DNA of 64,000 nt, taken from CANJXF01 sp043775015 (GTDB taxonomy: Bacteria > Verrucomicrobiota > Verrucomicrobiia > Limisphaerales > CANJXF01). A model generated the notes under the pieces. The model searched no databases, was not told where the DNA came from, and worked only from the letters and a program-made list of their open reading frames with translations. Shown in pieces: positions 8,789-16,157 of this stretch; position 1 is the first letter of the stretch, and every line of letters begins with the position of its first letter. The stretch covers positions 1 through 64,000 of the forward strand of contig JAYVSV010000098.1 in NCBI GenBank assembly GCA_043775015.1, written 5' to 3'. Made by a program: the position numbers and the translations under genes.

Positions 8789-8817
8789 ACAAAAAAGGCG
8801 AGGCTTGCGACCTCGCC
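8789..8817 (-). terminator. Rho-independent terminator after rpmA
   Basis: On the minus strand GGCGAGG-TCGCAAG-CCTCGCC is followed by TTTTTTGTTTTC. The stem is a perfect 7 bp with a U-tract. It lies about 20 bases after the rpmA stop and separates the rplU-rpmA unit from obg. Confidence 0.9.
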
Positions 8818-8838
8818 GTGAAAATCATTTCTGCGTGC

Positions 8839-9102
8839 TTAGTTGTTGGCCGGAGCAGGTGCGGGTAAAACATTCACGCGGCGGCTGTCTTTGTCGAAAG
8901 CAACTTTGCCATCCACCAAGGCGAACAACGTCCAGTCGCGACCGGTGCCGACATTCTTGCCTGCAACAAACTTCGATCCGCGTTGGCGGATGAGAATGCT
9001 GCCCGCTGTGACCACGTGGCCGCCGAATTCTTTTACGCCAAGCCGTTTGCTGACGCTATCGCGACCGTTCCGAACACTGCCTTGACCTTTCTTGTGTGCC
9101 AT
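8839..9102 (-). CDS. rpmA: 50S ribosomal protein L27
   Basis: An 87-residue large-subunit protein near the peptidyl transferase centre. It begins MAHKKGQGSVRNGRDSVSKR, already in the mature-like form without the cleavable N-terminal extension of Firmicutes. The body GSILIRQRGSKFVAGKNVG is typical. The C-terminal tail PAPAPANN is a little unusual. It follows rplU by 8 bases, the standard L21-L27 pair, and ends at a strong terminator. Confidence 0.98.
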   Translation of the reverse strand: MAHKKGQGSVRNGRDSVSKRLGVKEFGGHVVTAGSILIRQRGSKFVAGKNVGTGRDWTLFALVDGKVAFDKDSRRVNVLPAPAPANN

Positions 9103-9110
9103 AAAACTCC

Positions 9111-9422
9111 TTAAGCGTTAATTCCTGTAATTTTCACCACCGTCAGCTCCTGACGATGTCCCACCGTGCGGTGGTAACCTTTGCGGCGGCGCATTTTGAA
9201 TGCGATTTTCTTTTCGCCACGTTTATGAGCGACGACATCCGCCACCACTCCAGCGCCCGTAATGGTGGGTCCGCCGAAAGTGAACTTTCCTTCATTGCCG
9301 ACCATCAAGACGCGATCAAACGTAAAAGATTGACCCGCTTCCACGGGCAAACGTTCAATTTCCAAAGTGTCTCCGGCGACGACACGATATTGCTTTCCAC
9401 CGGTTTCTAATACAGCGTACAT
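9111..9422 (-). CDS. rplU: 50S ribosomal protein L21
   Basis: A 103-residue large-subunit protein binding 23S rRNA. The start at 9422 gives MYAVLETGGKQYRVVAGDTL, the normal L21 N-terminus; an ATG four codons upstream (9434) is also possible. The C-terminal MRRRKGYHRTVGHRQELTVV is the conserved RNA-binding end. It is the first gene of the L21-L27 pair. Confidence 0.97.
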   Translation of the reverse strand: MYAVLETGGKQYRVVAGDTLEIERLPVEAGQSFTFDRVLMVGNEGKFTFGGPTITGAGVVADVVAHKRGEKKIAFKMRRRKGYHRTVGHRQELTVVKITGINA

Positions 9423-9535
9423 AAATTTTCCCATCAAAGGGACGGGGATAAAACCAAAAACGAACCCGAGTGTCAACCTCGGTTTCGAAAAGTCAGGTAA
9501 CGTGCTTGCGCAAATGAATTCGTCGAGAGACGTTT

Positions 9536-10378
9536 TCACCATGAAAACCGTGGCAGGTCGATGAATGACGCATTGATTCTAAAACCAGCAACGACTGAAA
9601 AAAGACCCAGTATCAGCAAAACTGCCCCTATTAAACGATTTGAACCATCCGGGTCTGTTGGTGGAATAGCCAATTTTTGTATTTGCACGGTTGAACAATA
9701 ATTGGTTTGAAGCAAACGTAATTCGTGAACGAAAAGGATGCGGTCAAATTTTTGCTTTTCATCCCAATAGGACTGCTCTTCTAACGAACGGTTCGTTGAA
9801 ACATCGCTTTGAATCTGAAATTTCTGGCGCAATAAACCAACTTTGGTTCGAAGTGCGGAAATCTGCTGTTCTTGCTCTTGGTAACGTTGTCTTTTTTCTT
9901 CTTTGACTAATTCATCACCATATTCGACGTAACATTTGGCTATTGTATTAGCGAGCAGCGCTGCTTCATCAGGAGTCTCGCTGGTAACGTCAATTACCCA
10001 GAAATGCGAATCGTGTCTTCCGCCGAATAAACACACATCCATTCGTTTCGCCAAAAGTCTGCCCCCATCTTTCAAATTCAAAGCCGCTGCAACATTGGTT
10101 AACACGGAGGTTTTAATCTCTTTAGCTACATCAACGATGAAATAAGGGTCGAAGCCACCATCATCGTAATAGATGCCAGGACGAACCTTTTCTTGGGGAG
10201 TGCAAACAACATTTATTTCTACCCCTGCTCGATATTTTGCCGGACTCAACAACAGCCACAATCCGAAGGCACAGAGCGCAAATCCAATGAGTAAGAGTGC
10301 AAGGTCAAGAATTGTCTCTTGTTGGAATTTCATTAAGCAGTGTAATTTATTGGATCCGTTTGCCGACTGCTCGTTCAA
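9536..10378 (-). CDS. Wzz/chain-length-determinant-like membrane protein
   Basis: A 280-residue protein with a membrane helix near the N-terminus (about 24-44, LALLLIGFALCAFGLWLLL) and another near the C-terminus (about 248-266, LIGAVLLILGLFSVVAGF). The region between begins with beta-rich sequence and includes VIDVTSETPDEAALLANTIA, as in the Wzz domain of polysaccharide co-polymerases. It then forms a charged coiled coil (KEEKRQRYQEQEQQISAL). That layout fits a Wzz-type chain-length regulator without a tyrosine-kinase domain. No polysaccharide genes flank it; it sits alone between rplU and ffh. An ATG at 10333 is an alternative start. Confidence 0.6.
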   Translation of the reverse strand: MNEQSANGSNKLHCLMKFQQETILDLALLLIGFALCAFGLWLLLSPAKYRAGVEINVVCTPQEKVRPGIYYDDGGFDPYFIVDVAKEIKTSVLTNVAAALNLKDGGRLLAKRMDVCLFGGRHDSHFWVIDVTSETPDEAALLANTIAKCYVEYGDELVKEEKRQRYQEQEQQISALRTKVGLLRQKFQIQSDVSTNRSLEEQSYWDEKQKFDRILFVHELRLLQTNYCSTVQIQKLAIPPTDPDGSNRLIGAVLLILGLFSVVAGFRINASFIDLPRFSW

Positions 10379-10419
10379 CCTCGTTGTCGTTATCTTTATT
10401 TACTGAGTCGAGAAATAAT

Positions 10420-11763
10420 TTACCGCCGCAACATCCCAGGCATTCCCCCGCCGCCCTTCATCATCATCTTTTGGAACTTGCCCATTTTTTTCATCATCTG
10501 TTGCATCTGGCCAAACTTATTCAGCAAATTATTTAGTTCGGAAACCTGCACGCCGCTGCCCTTCGCAATTCGTATCCGCCGTTTCGCATTGAGAATCGCC
10601 GGATTGCGCCGCTCCTGAAATGTCATTGCGCAAATCATTCCCTCCATGCGCTTGAATTCTTTTTCCTGTTTGCCCATGTCCGCGCCTTTCAACATTTCCG
10701 AACCGCCGGGCAACATCCCAACCACGCTTTCCAGTGACCCCAGTTTTTTCATCTGGCGAAGTTGCTCCAGAAAATCTTCGAGCGTGAATTGTCCCTTGCG
10801 CATCTTTTCTTCCATGCGCTTGGCGTCGGCTTCATCCACGGCTTCCGCCGCGCGTTCGACGAGGCTGATCACGTCGCCCATTCCCAAAATCCGCGAGGCC
10901 ATTCGTTCGGGGTGAAACGGCTCGAAGTCTTCCAGCTTTTCACCCACGCCGGCGAACTTGATCGGCTTGCCGGTCACCGATTTTAAACTCAACGCTGCGC
11001 CACCACGAGCATCGCCGTCCAGTTTCGTGAGAATGGCACCGGTGATATTCAGCGCCTTGTCAAAATGGCTGGCGACATTGACCGCTTCTTGTCCGGTGGC
11101 CGCGTCGAGGACGAGAAGAATTTCCTGCGGCTTCACCAAATCACGAAGACGAACCAATTCCTGCACCAGCGGTTCGTCAATTTGCAAACGGCCTGCCGTA
11201 TCGAAAATCAACGTGTTGCGATTGTTTTGTCGGGCGAAATCAAACGCGTGGCGCGCGATCTTCAAGACATCGGTTTCGCCTTTCATCACGAAAACCGGAA
11301 TATCCAGTTGTTTGCCGAGCGTTTCGAGTTGATCCATCGCCGCCGGACGATAGACATCCGCCGCGACGAGCAACGGCGTGCGCGCCTGTTTATGTAGAAG
11401 CCGGGCGAGTTTCCCGCTCGAAGTTGTTTTTCCCGAGCCGTGCAAACCAACCATCATCACGCAACTCGGATTGCCGGAAAGTTCCAGCGATTGATTGGTC
11501 GAGCCGAGCAGATCAACCAATTCATCGTGAATGATTTTGATGATTTGCTGGCCGGGTTGGATGCTTTGAATAACTTCTGCGCCGAGCGCCTTTTCCTTTA
11601 CGCGCTCAATGAAGTCGCGGGCGACCTTGAAATTCACATCCGCTTCCAGTAGTGCCATGCGAACTTCGCGCAGGGAATCGCCGACGTTGGCTTCGGAAAT
11701 TTTGCCAAGACCGCGCAAATTCTTGAAAGCATTTTGCAGCTTTCCGCTAAGAGAATCGAACAT
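10420..11763 (-). CDS. ffh: Signal recognition particle protein Ffh
   Basis: A 447-residue GTPase that, with SRP RNA, delivers membrane proteins to FtsY and the Sec machinery. N domain: MFDSLSGKLQNAFKNLRGLG. The G domain has GLHGSGKTTSSGKLARLL (G1), DTAGRL (G3) and TKLDGDARGGAALS. The Met-rich M domain contains the RNA-binding RRNPAILNAKRRIRIAKGSG and ends in a Gly/Met-rich tail. All expected parts are present at normal length. No SRP RNA gene was recognised nearby. Confidence 0.98.
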   Translation of the reverse strand: MFDSLSGKLQNAFKNLRGLGKISEANVGDSLREVRMALLEADVNFKVARDFIERVKEKALGAEVIQSIQPGQQIIKIIHDELVDLLGSTNQSLELSGNPSCVMMVGLHGSGKTTSSGKLARLLHKQARTPLLVAADVYRPAAMDQLETLGKQLDIPVFVMKGETDVLKIARHAFDFARQNNRNTLIFDTAGRLQIDEPLVQELVRLRDLVKPQEILLVLDAATGQEAVNVASHFDKALNITGAILTKLDGDARGGAALSLKSVTGKPIKFAGVGEKLEDFEPFHPERMASRILGMGDVISLVERAAEAVDEADAKRMEEKMRKGQFTLEDFLEQLRQMKKLGSLESVVGMLPGGSEMLKGADMGKQEKEFKRMEGMICAMTFQERRNPAILNAKRRIRIAKGSGVQVSELNNLLNKFGQMQQMMKKMGKFQKMMMKGGGGMPGMLRR

Positions 11764-11831
11764 GGGTTTTAAATTACGGCGCGAGATTAAAAGTGCAAAG
11801 GAAAAGGCCGTTCAAAAAATTATCAGTGCGC

Positions 11832-11921
11832 GGTAGGGCAAAGCTGCCGATTTGCCTCGGCTGTGAGACGGCTGACGGAAAAGTTGAATCAAGCGACGCA
11901 GCAGCGCCACCTTACCCTACA
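11832..11921. repeat. GTAGGGC-type repeat element
   Basis: The stretch begins GGTAGGGCAAAGCTGC and ends TACCCTACA, with short terminal arms GTAGGG (11833-11838) and CCCTAC (11915-11920). The same GGTAGGGCAAAGCTGC string occurs, inverted, at the right end of the element at 39797-39854. This makes it a dispersed family rather than a chance palindrome. It lies upstream of ffh. Confidence 0.6.
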
Positions 11922-11942
11922 GATCGACGTGCTGAAAACATC

Positions 11943-12086
11943 GGGTGTGATTAAAAGTGGGAGAAGGAACGGAGCGCGGACATTTCTGTCCGCCGGGGCT
12001 TGGCTAAAATATCAAGCGCTCTGGGCGGAAGGACGCGCGGGCGGACAGGAATGTCCGCGCTCCGTCGCCCACTTTTAATCACACCC
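11943..12086. repeat. Nested palindromic element, 144 bp
   Basis: The outer arms 11943-11961 and 12068-12086 are perfect 19-base reverse complements (GGGTGTGATTAAAAGTGGG). Inside, 11970-11994 and 12040-12064 pair in 24 of 25 positions (CGGAGCGCGGACATT and on). The related string GGAGCGCGGAC recurs at 56799. It has no coding frame and looks like a small non-autonomous mobile or REP-like unit between ffh and tRNA-Tyr. Confidence 0.85.
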
Positions 12087-12158
12087 TAAAACATCTGCAA
12101 TCAGCCAACATTTGACACGTCCAATGAGTTTGGACATATTGCGCCGCTCAAATCGGTT

Positions 12159-12244
12159 GGTAGGTTATCCAAGTGGCCAAAGGGTGCAGACTGTAAATCT
12201 GTCGGCTAACGCCTTCGCTGGTTCGACTCCAGCACCTACCACCA
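12159..12244 (+). tRNA. tRNA-Tyr (GTA)
   Basis: The acceptor stem GGTAGGT pairs with ACCTACC, followed by an encoded ACCA end (12241-12244). The anticodon loop CTGTAAA gives anticodon GTA (Tyr). A long variable arm (GTCGGCTAACGCCTTCGC) marks a class II tRNA as expected for bacterial tRNA-Tyr, and the T arm GGTTCGACTCC is normal. It lies close to the convergent end of the phosphatase gene. Confidence 0.97.
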
Positions 12245-12277
12245 TTTTTCTGCGAGGTAATTACTGTTTGCTCAGAC

Positions 12278-12991
12278 TTAGATATACGTTAGCAAATGTG
12301 GATTCGTTAGGTGCGGTATTCCGTTAAATTCCACCAGCGAAAATCGGCCGCGTGAGAAAAGAAATTCGGAGTAAGCGGCGTTGCGGACTACCCAGCTCAA
12401 TTCCAATGTTTTTTCATCGTCGAGCTTTAGTGCAAATCCCATTGCGGCGGCAACGGGACCTCCGGAACTGAACACGGCAACTTTTTTTTGGCTCCCGGCG
12501 GCATCGGTTATTTTTGCAATCCCACGGTCAACCCGACTGCGGAATTCATGCCACGCCTCGAGATCGGGAAGATTCAATTCACGGCGCACCCACAGGCGCG
12601 TGATTTTTTGAAAAAGCCGGAGGTAATCGCGTTGTGCCGTATCGGAATCGCGTCGCAGTTTTTCCCTCATTTCCCGAATCGCGGGATCGCGTTGCATCAA
12701 TTCAGGGAGCGACCGGGTCAGAACGTCCTGTCCGCAATGTTCATCCAGTTCCGGCAATTCAACCGGCCCCGGCAAGGTCAACCCGCGTTCGCGATAGGCC
12801 GCTGCGACGGCTTCATGGGTTTGGCGGTGGCGTCGTCGTGGCCCGACATAAACGTGATCGAAGTTTAGATTTAATTTTGCCCAATGAATTCCCAACTCAC
12901 GAGATTGCTCGACTCCCCGCAGTGAAAGTTGATCGTAATCCTCGGCGTGAAAGGAGGCTTGTCCATGCCGAACGAAAAATAAAAGACTCAT
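12278..12991 (-). CDS. Histidine phosphatase family protein
   Basis: A 237-residue member of the phosphoglycerate-mutase-like phosphatases. The start at 12991 puts the catalytic LFFVRHGQAS motif at residues 4-13; the longer frame is an extension into the SDR gene. The second conserved region VAVFSSGGPVAAAMG carries a Ser where many members have His, so activity is not certain. The substrate is unknown. It is the last gene of an operon with acyl-CoA dehydrogenase, aminoglycoside-phosphotransferase-like and SDR genes, with 11 bases between it and the SDR stop. Confidence 0.82.
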   Translation of the reverse strand: MSLLFFVRHGQASFHAEDYDQLSLRGVEQSRELGIHWAKLNLNFDHVYVGPRRRHRQTHEAVAAAYRERGLTLPGPVELPELDEHCGQDVLTRSLPELMQRDPAIREMREKLRRDSDTAQRDYLRLFQKITRLWVRRELNLPDLEAWHEFRSRVDRGIAKITDAAGSQKKVAVFSSGGPVAAAMGFALKLDDEKTLELSWVVRNAAYSEFLFSRGRFSLVEFNGIPHLTNPHLLTYI

Positions 12992-13002
12992 CGCGGTGAC
13001 AC

Positions 13003-13764
13003 TTATTCGGCGACGATTCCACCATCCATGACCAACGAATGTCCAGTGATGAACGCCGCCGCATCCGAGCAAAGATAGATGACCGCCTGGGCAATCTCTT
13101 CGGCCGTTCCCAAACGTCGCAATGGAACGCGGGAAATTAACTTCGCTTCGAGATCAGGTATTTGTCCCAGCATTCGCGTCAGCATCGGGGTGCGGGTGTA
13201 GGCGGGGCAGATGGCGTTGACACGAATTCCCGCCTTCGCATAGTCGATGGCCGCAGTTTTGGTCAAACCGATCACGCCATGTTTGCTCGCGGTGTAAGCG
13301 GCGTGTCCGGGAAAGCCAGTGACACCCGCGACGGACGACAGGTTGACGATGGCACCGCTGCCTTGCTTGACCATGATGGCAAGTTCGAATTTTAAACAAA
13401 GGAAAACGCCCGTCAGATTGAGGTTGATGACCTGATGCCAAACGTCCTCGGGATAATCGGCGGTGCGAGCGCGCACGCCGTCGATGCCCGCGTTGTTCAA
13501 CGCAAAGTCGAGTCGGCCAAAATTTTTCACCGCCGCCTGCACCATCGCTTCCACCTCGTTTGATTTCGTGACGTCAGCTTTCACGAAAATTGCCTGGCCA
13601 CCGGCTGAGGCGATCATTTGCACCGTTGCTTCACCTTCGCTCACGGTGATGTCGGAGACGACCACTCGCGCGCCTTCCCTGGCCAGCGCAATGGCGGAAA
13701 CCCGGCCCAAACCGGAAGCGCCACCCGTCACCAATGCCACCTTCCCTAAAAATTGTTGCGTCAT
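13003..13764 (-). CDS. Short-chain dehydrogenase/reductase
   Basis: A 253-residue classical SDR. The NAD(P)-binding TGGASGLG is at about residues 13-20 and DVT at about 64. NNAG is near 90, a Ser (NLSSVAGVTGFPG) near 142, and the catalytic YTASKHG near 155. An acidic residue after the second beta strand (VVVSDI) suggests NAD preference. The gene sits between the APH-like and phosphatase genes in a four-gene operon headed by an acyl-CoA dehydrogenase, so a hydroxyacyl or alcohol substrate in acyl-CoA breakdown is plausible but unproven. Confidence 0.88.
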   Translation of the reverse strand: MTQQFLGKVALVTGGASGLGRVSAIALAREGARVVVSDITVSEGEATVQMIASAGGQAIFVKADVTKSNEVEAMVQAAVKNFGRLDFALNNAGIDGVRARTADYPEDVWHQVINLNLTGVFLCLKFELAIMVKQGSGAIVNLSSVAGVTGFPGHAAYTASKHGVIGLTKTAAIDYAKAGIRVNAICPAYTRTPMLTRMLGQIPDLEAKLISRVPLRRLGTAEEIAQAVIYLCSDAAAFITGHSLVMDGGIVAE

Positions 13765-13775
13765 GATTTGTTTTC

Positions 13776-14864
13776 TCAGTTGGTTGTCAGGCGTGTGATG
13801 CGTTTCTTTTCAATCGCGAGGCAGGCAGTCTGGCTGCCGGAGTGAACGAGGCGAATTAAATCCGCGAACCGCGCGTCTTGAGTCAGCCCTTGTTTGTAGC
13901 GTGCGTAAATTTGTTGGACGATCACCGCGATTTTGAACAGGCCGTATGCGTAATAAAAAACCGGGTTGCTCGCCTTGCGTCCGCTCTTCTCGCAATAGCG
14001 CGCCAACAGTTGTTCGCGATTCAAGTTGCCGGGCAGCGTCGTCATTCCGAACGATTGTTTCTGCCAATCGTCGGGATCGTCGGCATCCACCCAATAGCCC
14101 AAGGTCGAACCCAATTCCATGAGCGGATCGCCGATCGTGGCCATTTCCCAATCGAGCACTGCTTTGATCTGAGCGACGTCATCGGAATCCAAAACTAAAT
14201 TGTCGTATTTGTAATCGTTGTGAATCAAACAAGCGCCGGCATCGGCTGGTTTGTTTTCTGCGAGCCAAGTGGCGATGCGATCCATGTCGGGAATGTCATC
14301 CGTGCGGGCGTTTTGATAGCGCTTGATCCAGCCTTCCACCTGTCGTGTGATGTAACCTTCCGGGCGGCCCAGTTCACCCAATCCTGCGGCGACGTAATTC
14401 ACTCCGTGAATTTCCGTCAGGTTGTCCACAAAACTTTCTGAAATACGCCGCATCAACGCTGGCGGCAACTCCAATCCCTCCGGCGATTTTTTCCGCAGAA
14501 TAATTCCCTTCACCCGTTCCATGATGTAAAACGGCGCGCCCAAAACGGATTCATCTTCGCAGTAGGCGAGCGGTCGCGGAACTTTGGGATAAACGCCGAT
14601 GAGATGGGAAAGAATTCGATACTCGCGCCCCATGTCGTGCGCCGATTTGATTTTTGCGCCAAACGGTGGGCGGCGCAAAACCAACTCCCGCTCACCGACG
14701 CGCAGCAAATAGGTGAGGTTGGAATATCCTTTTGGAAACTGTGAGATTTCAATGCTGCCGCTCAATTCTGGAAGTGACTGGCGTAAATAAATTTCCAGTT
14801 TTCGGGCATCCAGTTCTTCGCCCGAGCGGGTTTTCTGCGGTTGATCGAGCAAGTCGTTCGGCAT
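13776..14864 (-). CDS. Phosphotransferase-family protein (ACAD10/APH-like)
   Basis: A 362-residue kinase-fold protein. It carries the nucleotide loop and lysine region (SNLTYLLRVGERELVLRRPP), the catalytic loop CLIHNDYKYDNLVL (HxDxxxxN), and the metal motif LDWEMATIGDPLMELG. This subfamily is normally encoded beside acyl-CoA dehydrogenases, and in animals is fused to one as ACAD10/11, where 4-hydroxy acyl-CoAs are phosphorylated before breakdown. The same pairing is seen here, 12 bases downstream of an acyl-CoA dehydrogenase. I infer a similar hydroxyacyl kinase role; antibiotic phosphorylation is unlikely. Confidence 0.85.
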   Translation of the reverse strand: MPNDLLDQPQKTRSGEELDARKLEIYLRQSLPELSGSIEISQFPKGYSNLTYLLRVGERELVLRRPPFGAKIKSAHDMGREYRILSHLIGVYPKVPRPLAYCEDESVLGAPFYIMERVKGIILRKKSPEGLELPPALMRRISESFVDNLTEIHGVNYVAAGLGELGRPEGYITRQVEGWIKRYQNARTDDIPDMDRIATWLAENKPADAGACLIHNDYKYDNLVLDSDDVAQIKAVLDWEMATIGDPLMELGSTLGYWVDADDPDDWQKQSFGMTTLPGNLNREQLLARYCEKSGRKASNPVFYYAYGLFKIAVIVQQIYARYKQGLTQDARFADLIRLVHSGSQTACLAIEKKRITRLTTN

Positions 14865-14876
14865 ATTCGATCTGGG

Positions 14877-16076
14877 TTAAATCGAAATGTTGCAGCCGTA
14901 TTTTTTCAGGTGAATGCGTGCGACGACTGATTTGTGGACTTCATCCGGTCCGTCGTAAATGCGCGCGGCCCGTTCGTGCCGATACCAATGTGAGAGCACC
15001 AGGTCATCAGTCATGCCCAACGCGCCGTGGGTTTGGATCGAGCGATCCAGAACTTTTTGCAACACATTCGCGACGTAAAACTTGATGATCGAAATATCTT
15101 CGCGCGCGGCGCGGCTGCCTTCATGTTCGATTTTCTCGGCGGCTTGCATTACCAGCAATCTGGAGGCGTTGATTTCCGCGCGGCTTTCCGCGATCCATTC
15201 CTGCACGATTTGCCGACTGCCGAGCGGTTTTCCCGGCGCGAGCAGGCGCGTGGCGGCGCGTTCACACATCATTTCAAAAGCCCTTTCGCAAATGCCGATC
15301 CAGCGCATGCAATGATGAATTCGCCCCGGCCCGAGCCGTTGTTGGGCGATCTCAAATCCCTTGCCTTCTTCGCCTAATAAATTTTTCTGCGGCACGCGAC
15401 AATTCTTGTAAGCGATCTCCGAGTGGCTCACGTAATCCTCGCCTGCATCGCCCATGATTGAGGTGTTTCGCACACGTTTGAATCCCGGCGTATTCGTCGG
15501 CACAATAATTTGACTGGTGCGCGCGTACGGACTTTCAGCATCAGGATTGGTGATCGCCATGACGATGGCAAACGCCGCGCCGTCCGCTGCGGAAGTGAAC
15601 CACTTGCGCCCGTCGATCACGTAATCGTTGCCGTCCTTGCGAGCCTGAGTGTCCATCCAGGCAGGGTTTGATCCGGCGTAATCGGGTTCAGTCATCGAAA
15701 AACAACTGCGGATTTCCCCACGGGTCAGAGGAGTGAGCCAGGTTGCCTTCTGCTCCGGAGTTCCATACGTCATCAAGACTTCCATGTTGCCGATGTCCGG
15801 TGCCTGGCAGTTGAAAAGATAATGGCCCAAGGGCGTTCGACCCAACGCTTCGCTGATGCGAGCAAATTCGGGGAGGGAGAAACCTTGCCCACCCAATTCC
15901 TTCGGCAGGTGCGGTGCCCAGAGGCCCAGTGTTTTGACGCGGTTTCGCTTCTCATTGAGTTTGGGTAAAAGCTCGCGAAAAGGGCGGTGAAGAAAATCCT
16001 TTTCCAGCGGCAAGGCTTCTTCGTGAATGAATGCTTGAATTTTTTTGAGTGCTGAATCCAAGGGTTCGCTGGTCAT
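14877..16076 (-). CDS. Acyl-CoA dehydrogenase family protein
   Basis: A 399-residue flavoprotein of the acyl-CoA dehydrogenase fold. It has the FAD/substrate segment RSCFSMTEPDYAGSNPAW, the beta-domain segment VIDGRKWFTSAADG, and the C-terminal QTHGALGMTDDLVLSHWYR, then ARIYDGPDEVHKSVVARI. It is most like the ACAD10/11 branch. It is the first gene of an operon with the ACAD-type kinase, an SDR and a histidine phosphatase. Together these could convert a hydroxylated acyl-CoA through phosphorylation and elimination; this is inference from gene order. Confidence 0.9.
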   Translation of the reverse strand: MTSEPLDSALKKIQAFIHEEALPLEKDFLHRPFRELLPKLNEKRNRVKTLGLWAPHLPKELGGQGFSLPEFARISEALGRTPLGHYLFNCQAPDIGNMEVLMTYGTPEQKATWLTPLTRGEIRSCFSMTEPDYAGSNPAWMDTQARKDGNDYVIDGRKWFTSAADGAAFAIVMAITNPDAESPYARTSQIIVPTNTPGFKRVRNTSIMGDAGEDYVSHSEIAYKNCRVPQKNLLGEEGKGFEIAQQRLGPGRIHHCMRWIGICERAFEMMCERAATRLLAPGKPLGSRQIVQEWIAESRAEINASRLLVMQAAEKIEHEGSRAAREDISIIKFYVANVLQKVLDRSIQTHGALGMTDDLVLSHWYRHERAARIYDGPDEVHKSVVARIHLKKYGCNISI

Positions 16077-16157
16077 AGAGTTGACATAAAAATTATTAAA
16101 GCAGGAAAAAACTAAACCTGCCCTTGGCCGGATTCGAGAAAATTAATTCCATCGTGG

